Source: CAYXRK01 sp964467615
GTDB taxonomy: Bacteria > Hydrogenedentota > Hydrogenedentia > Hydrogenedentales > GCA-2746185
Direction: 5' to 3'
NCBI GenBank assembly: GCA_964467615.1
Contig: CAYXRK010000097.1
Coordinates: 1-17,351, forward strand
DNA length: 17,351 nucleotides
Program-made: the position numbers and the translations under genes
The notes under the pieces: generated by a model
Told to the model about the DNA's origin: nothing
What the model saw: the letters and a program-made list of their open reading frames with translations, nothing else
Databases searched by the model: none
Part shown: positions 7,087 to 14,701 of the stretch, one piece after another
How the letters are laid out: each line of letters opens with the position of its first letter
Numbering within the stretch: the first letter of the stretch is position 1

Positions 7087-8883
7087 ATGGATACAAACCT
7101 TCGAGAAATAGTCGCCCAGGTCCTTGGCGCGCACGATATCGTCGATCTCCTTGGCGGCTACATCGCGCTGAAACCATCGGGCGGCGGGCGCTTCAAGGGG
7201 TTGTGCCCCTTCCACAACGAGAAGACGCCCTCGTTCACGGTCAACCGCGACCGCCAGAACTACTACTGTTTCGGTTGCGAGAAACACGGCGACGCCATCA
7301 GCTTCCTCTCCGACCACGACGGCCTTTCGTTCATGGAGGCGTTGCAGCACCTTGCGGATCGCGCGGGAATTCGCCTGCCGAAATTCACCGGCCGCGTCGA
7401 CGACTCCGATTCTCAGCGCCGCGAACTCCTCGAATTCTCGAAGACCGCCGCGAAACTCTACCGAGACCAACTCGCCAACCCCATGCGCGGCGAGCCTGGA
7501 CGCGCGTATATCGCGGGCCGTCAGTTTAGGCCCGAAACGATCAACCGCTTCGGCGTTGGATTCGCGCCGGACGATTGGCACGCTCTGACCAATCACGCTC
7601 GCCAACTCAAGGTGCATGATCGCGTTGTCGAAGCCTCCGGCCTTGCCCGCCGCGGTGAACGCGGCGACCTTCACGACTTCTTCCGCAACCGCGTCATCTT
7701 CCCCATCAAAGACGTCACCGGCAATGTCGTCGCCTTTGGCGGCCGCGACCTCGGCGACAGCCAGGCCAAGTACATCAACAGCCCCGAGAACGCCATCTAC
7801 AAAAAGGCCCGCACGCTCTACGGTCTCTACGAAGCCCGCGAGGCGATCCGCGAATCGAAACGCGCGATCCTCGTCGAGGGCTATTTCGATCTTCTCCGCT
7901 GCTTCGACAGCGGCATCGAAAACGTCGTCGCCACCTGCGGTACCGCGCTCACGCTCGATCAGGCCAAGCTCATCCGGCGCTACGCCCCGGAAGTGTTGGT
8001 CCTTTTTGACGGCGACGCCGCGGGCGTTAAGGCGGCCCTGCGCGGCATCGGCATTCTGACCACCGCCGGCCTCAGCGTCCGCGCGTTGGCCCTGCCTGAC
8101 GGCCACGACCCGGACGACTACATCCGCGCGCATGGCGCCGAGGCCTTCCTCGAATTGGCCCAAGGCGCGCTCGACTTTATTTCGTTCTACGTCGAGATGC
8201 AGCGGGACCGCGCGGGAACCATCGAGGGCCGGACGGAGTTAGCACACGAAGTCTTTGAAATTTTCACGCACATCGACGACGGGGTTCAGAGAACCGAGTA
8301 TCTGAGACTCTTGGCCAGGCAGTTAGGCCTCGAAACCCGCAGTACCCTATTTCAATTCGAGATATTCTATAAAAAACGCCAGCGTCCTGGATCAACTAAC
8401 GACTCCGTCCCAGCGCAGAAAACGACGATGTCCTTCTCGCGGGAAGACGTCGAATTCGTGGCGCTACTGCTCGATGATCCGGGCAGGCGCGTCGAAGCAA
8501 AGGAATCCGTCGGGGATTTGACGTTTGAAGCAGAAGGCCCGATCGAACGTATCTTGGCCGCGGTCCTCGCGTCGAGCGCGGGGTCCGTTGGCCCGCGAGA
8601 TCTCGAAGATGGCCCCGCCCAGGCGCTGCTCGCGGCGGCTTCGAACTTTGACGGCGTTAGAACGGAGCGGGCCGACGTCCTGTTCCGCGAACGGCTAGAC
8701 GGCCTGCACCGCGACCACCTGCGCGGGCTCGCCAAAGGCGTGCAAGAACAAATCGAGGCCACGCAGCGCTCCGGCGGCGGAGACGCTCTGTCGCTTGTAA
8801 AAGAAAAAATACGTATTGAACAGGAAATACAGCGGCTCGGCGCGAAAGGCATCAAGCCGCTTCTAACGACCCAAGCCGGCTAA
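7087..8883 (+). CDS. dnaG: DNA primase
   Basis: DnaG makes the short RNA primers used by DNA polymerase at the replication fork, working with the DnaB helicase. The product is 598 residues, close to the usual length for the family. The N-terminal CHC2-type zinc-binding domain has ligands Cys40, His43, Cys61 and Cys64 (CPFHNEKTPSF, then YCFGC). The central RNA-polymerase core is followed by a TOPRIM fold with Glu264 in VEGYFD and Asp308/Asp310 in LFDGDAAG, the metal-binding catalytic acids. The C-terminal 170 residues or so should be the helicase-interaction domain and are less conserved. ATG 7087 gives the usual distance to the zinc motif, but there is no clear Shine-Dalgarno sequence before it. 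rpoD follows 49 nt downstream, as in the macromolecular-synthesis operon. The rpsU gene often found upstream is absent. Confidence 0.97.
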   Translation: MDTNLREIVAQVLGAHDIVDLLGGYIALKPSGGGRFKGLCPFHNEKTPSFTVNRDRQNYYCFGCEKHGDAISFLSDHDGLSFMEALQHLADRAGIRLPKFTGRVDDSDSQRRELLEFSKTAAKLYRDQLANPMRGEPGRAYIAGRQFRPETINRFGVGFAPDDWHALTNHARQLKVHDRVVEASGLARRGERGDLHDFFRNRVIFPIKDVTGNVVAFGGRDLGDSQAKYINSPENAIYKKARTLYGLYEAREAIRESKRAILVEGYFDLLRCFDSGIENVVATCGTALTLDQAKLIRRYAPEVLVLFDGDAAGVKAALRGIGILTTAGLSVRALALPDGHDPDDYIRAHGAEAFLELAQGALDFISFYVEMQRDRAGTIEGRTELAHEVFEIFTHIDDGVQRTEYLRLLARQLGLETRSTLFQFEIFYKKRQRPGSTNDSVPAQKTTMSFSREDVEFVALLLDDPGRRVEAKESVGDLTFEAEGPIERILAAVLASSAGSVGPRDLEDGPAQALLAAASNFDGVRTERADVLFRERLDGLHRDHLRGLAKGVQEQIEATQRSGGGDALSLVKEKIRIEQEIQRLGAKGIKPLLTTQAG

Positions 8884-8914
8884 TACTCCGGCTTGCCAAT
8901 CGGCGCGATGCGCC
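8872..8914 (+). promoter_or_regulatory. Tandem hairpins between dnaG and rpoD
   Basis: A perfect 8-bp stem, CAAGCCGG/CCGGCTTG (8872-8879 with 8888-8895), holds the dnaG stop codon TAA (8881-8883) in its 8-nt loop. A second hairpin, GGCGC/GCGCC with a GAT loop, lies at 8902-8914. Neither is followed by a T-run, so they are unlikely to terminate transcription strongly. They could protect or direct processing of the transcript so that the sigma factor is made in excess of primase. That role is inferred. Confidence 0.5.
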
Positions 8915-8922
8915 ACAACCTT

Positions 8923-8927
8923 GAGGT
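8923..8927 (+). promoter_or_regulatory. Ribosome binding site of rpoD
   Basis: GAGGT lies 5 nt before ATG 8933. It overlaps a possible in-frame TTG start at 8921, which would have no site of its own. The ATG is therefore preferred. Confidence 0.7.
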
Positions 8928-8932
8928 CCATA

Positions 8933-10792
8933 ATGGCCACGACGAACAAAACGAAGAAGCCGGCTGGCAATCCCAGCGCCGTGGAACTCGAAATGGCCGC
9001 GCTTGAACACGCCGCCTTGTCCACCGCCCGCAGCCACGACGCCACTCTCGAGGAGGGCAAAAAGCGGGCCCTCCAGCTTGCCAAGGAAAAGAAGGGCAAG
9101 CTCACCTACGAGGACCTCAACAGAATTCTCCCCGTCGACGCGACCGCCGAACAGATCGACGACATCATGGTCACCCTCCGCGACGTCGAAGTGGAAGTCG
9201 TCGACGAGCTGCGCATGGACAGCGAAACGCAGCAGAAGCGCGCAACCAAGGACAAAGAGGTCCGCCGCGCCGAGATGCGCCGCGACGCCGCCGCCGCGAA
9301 ACTCGAGCGCGCTGACGATCCCGTGCGGATGTATCTGCGCGAAATGGGCCGGGTCCCACTGCTTACAAAGGACCAGGAAGTCGCCATCGCCAAACGTATC
9401 GAATCGGCCGAGATGGAGCTCAGCAACGTCCTGCTTACTACGCCCTACGCGATCAAAGAAATTCTTATGCTCGCATCGCGCGTGCTCGCGGGCCGGCTCA
9501 ACTTCGCGCAAATTTCCGAGATCGAAGAACCCAAGGATCAGGCGAAATTTCTGCGCAAGCTGCCTGGGCTGATTGACAAGATCAACGAGTTCGATATCGT
9601 TGCCGACGCGCAGGAGAAACGCCGGCGCCGTAGTGACTTGTCCGACAAGAGCCTCGAAAGCATCGACGAGCGAGTCATGGAGGTTCGCATGGCGCAGGCG
9701 ATGGTCATTCGAGAATTCCGGCTCAAGTCCAAGGAAATCATGAAGGTCGCCCGCAAGATCAAGGGCCTGCGCCGCCGCATTGAAGCCGCCCGCGACGAAA
9801 TCGCCCGAGTCGAGCGTGAAGTAAAATTGAAGACCGTCGACATCCACGCAATTTCCGTGCAACTTCGGCGCGCGAAGTCCGCCGCGGAACGCCTCGGCGT
9901 CGAGCGCGAAGTCGTTCTCGACGCAGAGCGCCGCATCCTCATGGCGCAACGCAAGATCGATCAAATCGAAGGCGACGCCCGTCTCAACTCCGGCGAAATT
10001 AATGAACTTATCGAAACCGTCAAGCAGCGTGAAGACAACATTTACGCCGCCAAGATGGAACTCGTCGAAGCCAATCTGCGCCTCGTCGTCAGCATCGGGA
10101 AGAAGTACACCAATCGCGGCATGTCCTTCCTCGATCTGATTCAGGAAGGCAACATCGGCTTGATGAAAGCCGTCGACAAGTTCGAGTATCAGCGCGGCTA
10201 CAAGTTCAGCACGTATGCGACGTGGTGGATTCGCCAGGCCATCACACGCTCCATCGCAGACCAGGCCCGCACCATCCGCATTCCGGTCCATATGATCGAA
10301 TCGATCAACAAGCTCGTCCGCACCAGCCGACGCCTCGTCCAAGTTTATGGCCGCGAACCCAGCCCCGAGGAAATCGCCATCGAGATGGAAATGTCCGCGG
10401 ACAAGGTGCGCAGCATCCTCAAGATCGCGCAAGAGGCCATCAGCCTCGAAACGCCCGTCGGCGACGACGGCGACAGCAGCTTCGGCGACTTCATCGAGGA
10501 CAAGAGCGCAGAGTCTCCCGCGAACGCGACCGCCTTCACCGTCTTCCAAGACAAGCTCGACGACGTCCTCGGCTCGCTGACCGAACGCGAGGAAAAAGTC
10601 CTGCGCCTGCGCTTCGGCCTCGGCGACGGTTACCCCCGCACGCTCGAAGAAGTGGGCAGCGTGTTCAACGTCACACGCGAGCGCGTCCGCCAGATCGAGG
10701 CCAAGGCCCTCCGCAAAATGCGACATCCCACCCGTGCTCGCGAACTCAAGGCCTTCGTCGAGTGGAGCATCCAAAACCGCAACAACAACTAG
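8933..10792 (+). CDS. rpoD: Primary RNA polymerase sigma-70 factor
   Basis: This is the housekeeping sigma factor that directs RNA polymerase to -10/-35 promoters. The product is 619 residues from ATG 8933. A region 1.1-like N-terminal segment is followed by region 1.2 starting near residue 128 (DDPVRMYLREMG). A long, charged, helical non-conserved region fills about 200-370. Region 2 starts near residue 381 (NLRLVVSIGKKY, then FLDLIQEGNIGLMKAVDKF and the YATWWIRQAI promoter-melting segment). Region 3 follows, then region 4 from residue 549 (LTEREEKVLRLRFGL), with the helix-turn-helix near 580-600 (VTRERVRQIEAKALRKMRHP). Regions 1.1 and 1.2 together with a complete region 4 mark it as a group 1 sigma factor. 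It is the second gene after dnaG and should share that promoter. The GAGGT site 5 nt upstream sets the start. Confidence 0.97.
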   Translation: MATTNKTKKPAGNPSAVELEMAALEHAALSTARSHDATLEEGKKRALQLAKEKKGKLTYEDLNRILPVDATAEQIDDIMVTLRDVEVEVVDELRMDSETQQKRATKDKEVRRAEMRRDAAAAKLERADDPVRMYLREMGRVPLLTKDQEVAIAKRIESAEMELSNVLLTTPYAIKEILMLASRVLAGRLNFAQISEIEEPKDQAKFLRKLPGLIDKINEFDIVADAQEKRRRRSDLSDKSLESIDERVMEVRMAQAMVIREFRLKSKEIMKVARKIKGLRRRIEAARDEIARVEREVKLKTVDIHAISVQLRRAKSAAERLGVEREVVLDAERRILMAQRKIDQIEGDARLNSGEINELIETVKQREDNIYAAKMELVEANLRLVVSIGKKYTNRGMSFLDLIQEGNIGLMKAVDKFEYQRGYKFSTYATWWIRQAITRSIADQARTIRIPVHMIESINKLVRTSRRLVQVYGREPSPEEIAIEMEMSADKVRSILKIAQEAISLETPVGDDGDSSFGDFIEDKSAESPANATAFTVFQDKLDDVLGSLTEREEKVLRLRFGLGDGYPRTLEEVGSVFNVTRERVRQIEAKALRKMRHPTRARELKAFVEWSIQNRNNN

Positions 10793-10795
10793 CGG

Positions 10796-10836
10796 CCTCT
10801 CATCGTATCGCCGCCATCCTGGCGGCACGCGAGAGG
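10796..10836 (+). terminator. Nested hairpin after rpoD, possible terminator
   Basis: Three nucleotides after the rpoD stop, an outer repeat CCTCTC (10796-10801) pairs with GAGAGG (10831-10836). Inside it is a perfect 7-bp stem, GCCGCCA/TGGCGGC (10810-10816 with 10820-10826), with a TCC loop. No T-run follows, so it is not a standard intrinsic terminator. Its position at the operon end suggests a 3' end structure or Rho-linked termination. Confidence 0.45.
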
Positions 10837-10878
10837 ACGACAAGACTCGCAAACACTCCGCTTACACCGCGAGCACAC

Positions 10879-10924
10879 AATCTCTCGTGCTCCTGCTCGT
10901 AATCGTAATCGGAATCGAGAGGTT
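10879..10924. repeat. Degenerate TCGNNN hexamer array inside an inverted repeat
   Basis: Six consecutive hexamers run from 10885 to 10920: TCGTGC, TCCTGC, TCGTAA, TCGTAA, TCGGAA, TCGAGA. They are bounded by AATCTCTCG (10879-10887) and CGAGAGGTT (10916-10924), which can pair over 9 positions including one G-U. The element is in the gap between rpoD and the acetyltransferase gene and has no coding role that I can see. Its form suggests a dispersed intergenic repeat, but this window holds only one copy. Confidence 0.55.
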
Positions 10925-10959
10925 CGCCACGCGATCATATCTACCCCCCGGCCCCCGCA

Positions 10960-10988
10960 TTGATTCTCTCGCGATTTACCAACATAAT
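10960..10988 (+). promoter_or_regulatory. Sigma-70-type promoter for the acetyltransferase gene
   Basis: TTGATT at 10960-10965 and CATAAT at 10983-10988 are separated by the ideal 17 bp. The -35 matches consensus at four of six positions and the -10 at five of six. A start near 10995 would leave a short leader of about 23 nt holding the GGGAGG site. Confidence 0.55.
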
Positions 10989-11005
10989 CGCACGGATTTT
11001 TCATT

Positions 11006-11011
11006 GGGAGG
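11006..11011 (+). promoter_or_regulatory. Ribosome binding site selecting a GTG start
   Basis: GGGAGG ends 6 nt before GTG 11018. The first ATG, at 11027, would be 15 nt away, so the GTG is the better start. Confidence 0.7.
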
Positions 11012-11017
11012 AACTTC

Positions 11018-11584
11018 GTGAAGACGATGCGCGCCACAAAGCGGGAGTACCCGTGGACAAAAAAATTCGGCGACCGCGAAATTACCTTTCGCCTACTGAT
11101 CCCGTCCGACGAGCAGGAACTCAAAAGGGCCGTCCTCAAGTTCACGAACAGTCTGCCCGCGAGCGACCTCGTGTTCCTTCGCATGGACATCACCCAGCCC
11201 GAAGTCGTCGACGAATGGCTTAGTAACATCAAGCTCGGCCGCAACACGACCGTCATCGCCGAGGAGCACGGCGAAATCGTCGGCTACGGCATCATCCACT
11301 TCAGCCAGGCGCAATGGACGAGCCACATCGGTGAAATTCGCATACTGGTCGGTGACAAAATCCGCGGCCTTGGAATTGGCCGAACGCTCGTCGACGAGCT
11401 GGGAGTCATCGCCAAGGAACAGGGCCTTGAAAAGGTAGTCGCGCATATACCCTCGAATCAACCCCGCGTCCGCCAAATGTTCGTCGAACTCGGCTTCGAA
11501 CCCGCGGCCCTGCTCACCGATTGGCTCAAAGACCGCAACCAACATTCCCACGACCTCATCATCATGGCCCGCGAGCTCGCCTGA
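11018..11584 (+). CDS. GNAT-family N-acetyltransferase
   Basis: This is a predicted acetyl-CoA-dependent acetyltransferase of 188 residues. It has a GNAT fold with the acetyl-CoA-binding motif A near residue 116 (RGLGIGRTLVDEL), preceded by the beta-4 strand EIRILVG and followed by the C-terminal segment with FVELGFEPAALLTDWL. It is a complete single-domain protein with no signal peptide or membrane segment, so it is cytoplasmic. The substrate cannot be read from sequence; the family acetylates amino groups on small molecules, antibiotics and proteins. It has its own candidate promoter at 10960-10988, so it is probably not part of the dnaG-rpoD transcript. GTG is chosen as start from the GGGAGG site. 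The subfamily is not assigned. Confidence 0.88.
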   Translation: MKTMRATKREYPWTKKFGDREITFRLLIPSDEQELKRAVLKFTNSLPASDLVFLRMDITQPEVVDEWLSNIKLGRNTTVIAEEHGEIVGYGIIHFSQAQWTSHIGEIRILVGDKIRGLGIGRTLVDELGVIAKEQGLEKVVAHIPSNQPRVRQMFVELGFEPAALLTDWLKDRNQHSHDLIIMARELA

Positions 11585-11595
11585 GTTTGGTCGTG

Positions 11596-11616
11596 GCATG
11601 GGCAACGAGTCCATGC
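11596..11616 (+). terminator. Weak hairpin after the acetyltransferase gene
   Basis: GCATGG (11596-11601) can pair with CCATGC (11611-11616) around a 9-nt loop, 12 nt after the stop codon. No T-run follows. It may be a 3' end structure, but the support is limited. Confidence 0.3.
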
Positions 11617-11620
11617 GCCT

Positions 11621-11629
11621 TGTTAGAAT
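11621..11629 (+). promoter_or_regulatory. Possible extended -10 promoter for the heme protein gene
   Basis: TGTTAGAAT fits the TGn extended -10 pattern followed by TAGAAT. No good -35 element is visible 16-18 bp upstream. It lies 51 nt before ATG 11681. Support is weak. Confidence 0.3.
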
Positions 11630-11680
11630 GCCCGCGCACATATCGAGCGTGTTACGGGGCAAACCGCCAAGGAATCCTTT

Positions 11681-14600
11681 ATGAAACGAATCGTTACGAT
11701 CTGTTTGGTCTTCGCCCCTCTTGCCATCGCGCAACTCTCTCCCCAAGAATCCCTCGCTCACATGAAGCCCGCCGACGGCTTCGAAGTCTCCCTCTTCGCC
11801 GCCGAACCCGACGTCCGCAATCCGACCACAATCGACATCGACGCCTATGGCCGCGTGTGGGTCGCCGAGGCCGTGAACTACCGTCTGTTCAACCAAACGA
11901 TCGACGACGCCGAAGGCGACCGCATCCGCGTCCTCGAGGACACCGACGGCGACGGCCATTGCGACAAGGCCTGGACATACTATCAAGACCCCTCGCTCCA
12001 ATCGCCGATGGGCATCGCGGTACTCGGTGAACGCGTCTACGTATGCCAATCGCCCGATCTGTTCTATCTCGAAGACACCGACGGCGACGGACGCGCCGAC
12101 AAACGCACCGTCATCCTGACCGGCTTCGGCGGCGTCGACCACGACCACGCGGTACACGGCGTGATCTGGGGGCCAGACGGCAAGCTCTACTTTAGCGTCG
12201 GCGATCAGGGCCTTGACGTAACGGACGGCGAAGGCCACCGTTTTCGCGCGGGCCGCGACGCGCCTTTCCAGGCCGCCACCGTCTGGCGCACGGATCTTGA
12301 AGGAAAACGCCTCGAACTGCTCGCGTCGAACATGCGCAACCCCTACGAGCCTGCGGTCGATTCCTATGGCCGCGTCTTCATTTCCGACAACGACGACGAC
12401 GGGAACGAAAACACGCGCATCAACTACGTGATGGAAGGCGGCAACTACGGATACTGGCCGCACCGCAACGGCGACCGCCACCTCGAATCGGTCCACTGGA
12501 ACATGGACCGCCCCGGCACCATCCCGCGCATGATTCGCGCCGGCTTCGGTTCCCCCACCGGGCTCCTCTCGAACGAAGGCACCGACTTCCCCGGCGAACT
12601 CATCCACGCCGACGCCGGCCCCGGTGAGATTCGCTCGTTTCACGTCATCCCCGACGGCGCAGGCTACCGCGCCGAAAAAGAGATCCTGCTCACCTGCCCT
12701 GAGGATCGCTGGTTCCGCCCAAGCGACGTCTGCCTCGCGCCCGACGGCTCGCTCTTTATCTCCGACTGGTACGACCAAGGCGTCGGCGGTCATCGCATGG
12801 CCGACACCGCACAAGGACGAATTTACCGGCTGACGAAGAAGGGCAAGTCTTACATTTCACCGTCGGTGAAGGATAAGGAATGGGCTGCCGCGTTCCAGGC
12901 GTTTTTGTCGCCCAATGTGGCGACTCGCTATCGCGCCTACACAATATTGCCGAAATCCCAAACCGTAGGTCACATAGCATCGATCAAATATGACCCCCCA
13001 TCGCTCTTCGACCACTACAAATTCGTTGACGGTACCGACGACGCAATGAAAGCCCGAGTGTATTGGCTCAGCGATCTTCTCGGCAGAGACGAGAGCCCCG
13101 CCTCTTCCCGTGTCAATAGCGCTCTTCTCGACGAACAATCGATCCGCAGGTTCTTTCGAGGATTCGAACCGATGGTGCTTGATGCGTTCGACCCAATCTA
13201 CATGCCATACCTCAAACTCGACGAACGGTCAGATCCTGCGGTGGCGCGTCAATTTCTCATAGAGGCCGCTCCTTTCGCAACGGATTCGCCGACCTTGCCC
13301 GTAATTATGTTCGACGTTGCCGCAAAGTTTGACGGTCGAGACAGGTTCTATCGCGAGGCAATCGGCATCGCGTTCCGAGGCCGTGAGAGTTGGGCCTTCG
13401 ACACTCTGCGAAAGAAGCTCGGTGATACATGGGACCTGCGCATGGCCCAACTCGCCCTCCAGCTTCATCCCGCCGAAGCATTCGCTCCGGCAGCCGCCGC
13501 GTTGAACGACAAATCATTGGACGTCGATCTTCGCGAAATCGCCATGCGGACGCTCGACATGATCTCCACACCCGAGGCGGGCCAGGCCATTGCCTCGCAA
13601 TTGACCAGCGACGCGACGCTCGAACTGCAAAAACTTGCGCTTGAGTTGCTCGGTTTCGACGAGGGCGGTGTCTGGCGCAAGACCCTGAACGAGATCGACT
13701 GCGACGCATATCTCGCCAAGGCTGCCGAGGATCCACGCGTATCGGATGCTGCGTGGGGATTCGTTCGTGGAACGCACCGCGCTTCATTTCTTTTCAATGC
13801 CGCCACACTCGCGCTCGATGCGGGCCGGCCAGCCGCGACTCGCGCCGCGGCGCTTGAAGTCGTGCCCGCGCTCGCCGTCGGCGCTGACTCGAACAAGAGC
13901 GAGCATTGGGTAGAGACATTTTCGCCATTGCTGGGCGACGTGAACGCCGATATCCAACGCGGCGCAGCCAAGGCAATCGGCACGTTCGCGAGTAACGCGG
14001 CATGGGAGACGCTGACGGCGCTGATTACGGATGCGAAGAACGCGCGCGAGCTTCGACTCGAGGCCCTGCAAGCGCTCGCCCGAAAGCCCGCGGGCGCGAT
14101 GAAGGTCATCGCGTTGGCGGAAAAAGACTCGCTTCCCCTTGACCTTACGCTCGCTGCGAGCGAACTTCTCAACGATAGCCGGTCCGAAGATGTGCGAATG
14201 CTGGCGAGTCAGGTGCTTCCGCGCGAATCGGCGCGGGGGGGGCAACAGCTTCCCCCACTCGCCGAACTTGTCGGCATGAGCGGCGAAGCGGCGAAAGGCA
14301 GGGCCGTGTTCTACGATGAGGCCGGCGCGCAGTGTTACACCTGCCATCGAGTGCAAGGCCAGGGCAAACAAGTCGGGCCCGACCTCTCCACGATCGGCCA
14401 AAAGTACGGCCGCCAAGGACTATTGGAATCGATCCTGAACCCAAACGCCGCCATCGGGCACGAGTATCAAGTCACAATGGTCGAGACGAAGAATGGCGAC
14501 GTCGCCGCCGGGTTCGTGCGAAACGATTCGGACTCCGCGCTCGATCTCATGGACTCGGCCGGCGAAACCCAACACATCGCGCCGGGCGACATCGTCAATC

Positions 14601-14701
14601 GCTGGATCAGTGAAGCCTCCCTCATGCCCACCGGCCTCGCCTCCGGAATGACCGCGCAGGAATTGGTCGACCTGGTAACGTGGTTGGAAACGCTCAGGTA
14701 G
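11681..14701 (+). CDS. PVC-type heme-binding CxxCH protein (beta-propeller, HEAT-like repeats, cytochrome c)
   Basis: This is a predicted exported redox protein of 1006 residues. A signal peptide covers 1-17 (cleavage likely after AIA). Residues about 25-385 form a beta-propeller of the membrane-bound dehydrogenase/sugar dehydrogenase-like type, with two DTDGDG calcium-loop motifs and the family's VGGHRMAD and GRIYRL segments. Residues about 400-855 are helical and HEAT-repeat-like. The C-terminal domain (about 870-1006) is a Pirellula/Verrucomicrobium-type cytochrome c: heme attachment at Cys885-x-x-Cys888-His889, with Met982 in SLMPTGL a plausible distal ligand. The family is abundant in Planctomycetota, Verrucomicrobia and related phyla; its substrates are mostly unknown, with carbohydrate oxidation often proposed. 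AAGGA lies 7 nt before ATG 11681. The gene stands alone on this strand, and its end overlaps that of convergent kdtA by 8 bp. Confidence 0.92.
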   Translation: MKRIVTICLVFAPLAIAQLSPQESLAHMKPADGFEVSLFAAEPDVRNPTTIDIDAYGRVWVAEAVNYRLFNQTIDDAEGDRIRVLEDTDGDGHCDKAWTYYQDPSLQSPMGIAVLGERVYVCQSPDLFYLEDTDGDGRADKRTVILTGFGGVDHDHAVHGVIWGPDGKLYFSVGDQGLDVTDGEGHRFRAGRDAPFQAATVWRTDLEGKRLELLASNMRNPYEPAVDSYGRVFISDNDDDGNENTRINYVMEGGNYGYWPHRNGDRHLESVHWNMDRPGTIPRMIRAGFGSPTGLLSNEGTDFPGELIHADAGPGEIRSFHVIPDGAGYRAEKEILLTCPEDRWFRPSDVCLAPDGSLFISDWYDQGVGGHRMADTAQGRIYRLTKKGKSYISPSVKDKEWAAAFQAFLSPNVATRYRAYTILPKSQTVGHIASIKYDPPSLFDHYKFVDGTDDAMKARVYWLSDLLGRDESPASSRVNSALLDEQSIRRFFRGFEPMVLDAFDPIYMPYLKLDERSDPAVARQFLIEAAPFATDSPTLPVIMFDVAAKFDGRDRFYREAIGIAFRGRESWAFDTLRKKLGDTWDLRMAQLALQLHPAEAFAPAAAALNDKSLDVDLREIAMRTLDMISTPEAGQAIASQLTSDATLELQKLALELLGFDEGGVWRKTLNEIDCDAYLAKAAEDPRVSDAAWGFVRGTHRASFLFNAATLALDAGRPAATRAAALEVVPALAVGADSNKSEHWVETFSPLLGDVNADIQRGAAKAIGTFASNAAWETLTALITDAKNARELRLEALQALARKPAGAMKVIALAEKDSLPLDLTLAASELLNDSRSEDVRMLASQVLPRESARGGQQLPPLAELVGMSGEAAKGRAVFYDEAGAQCYTCHRVQGQGKQVGPDLSTIGQKYGRQGLLESILNPNAAIGHEYQVTMVETKNGDVAAGFVRNDSDSALDLMDSAGETQHIAPGDIVNRWISEASLMPTGLASGMTAQELVDLVTWLETLR

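Noticed and set aside
8921..8932. TTG start for rpoD
   Set aside because: The TTG overlaps the GAGGT ribosome site that serves ATG 8933 and has no site of its own.
8852..10852. Long open frame on the minus strand opposite rpoD
   Set aside because: It is the mirror of GC-rich rpoD codons, shows no recognisable domain, and rpoD itself is unmistakable. Similar long antisense frames opposite dnaG, the GNAT gene and the heme protein gene were rejected for the same reason.
14235..14242. G8 run in the heme protein gene as a second phase-variation tract
   Set aside because: It is short, deep inside a conserved gene, and no alternative start or frame uses it; chance in GC-rich coding sequence is enough.
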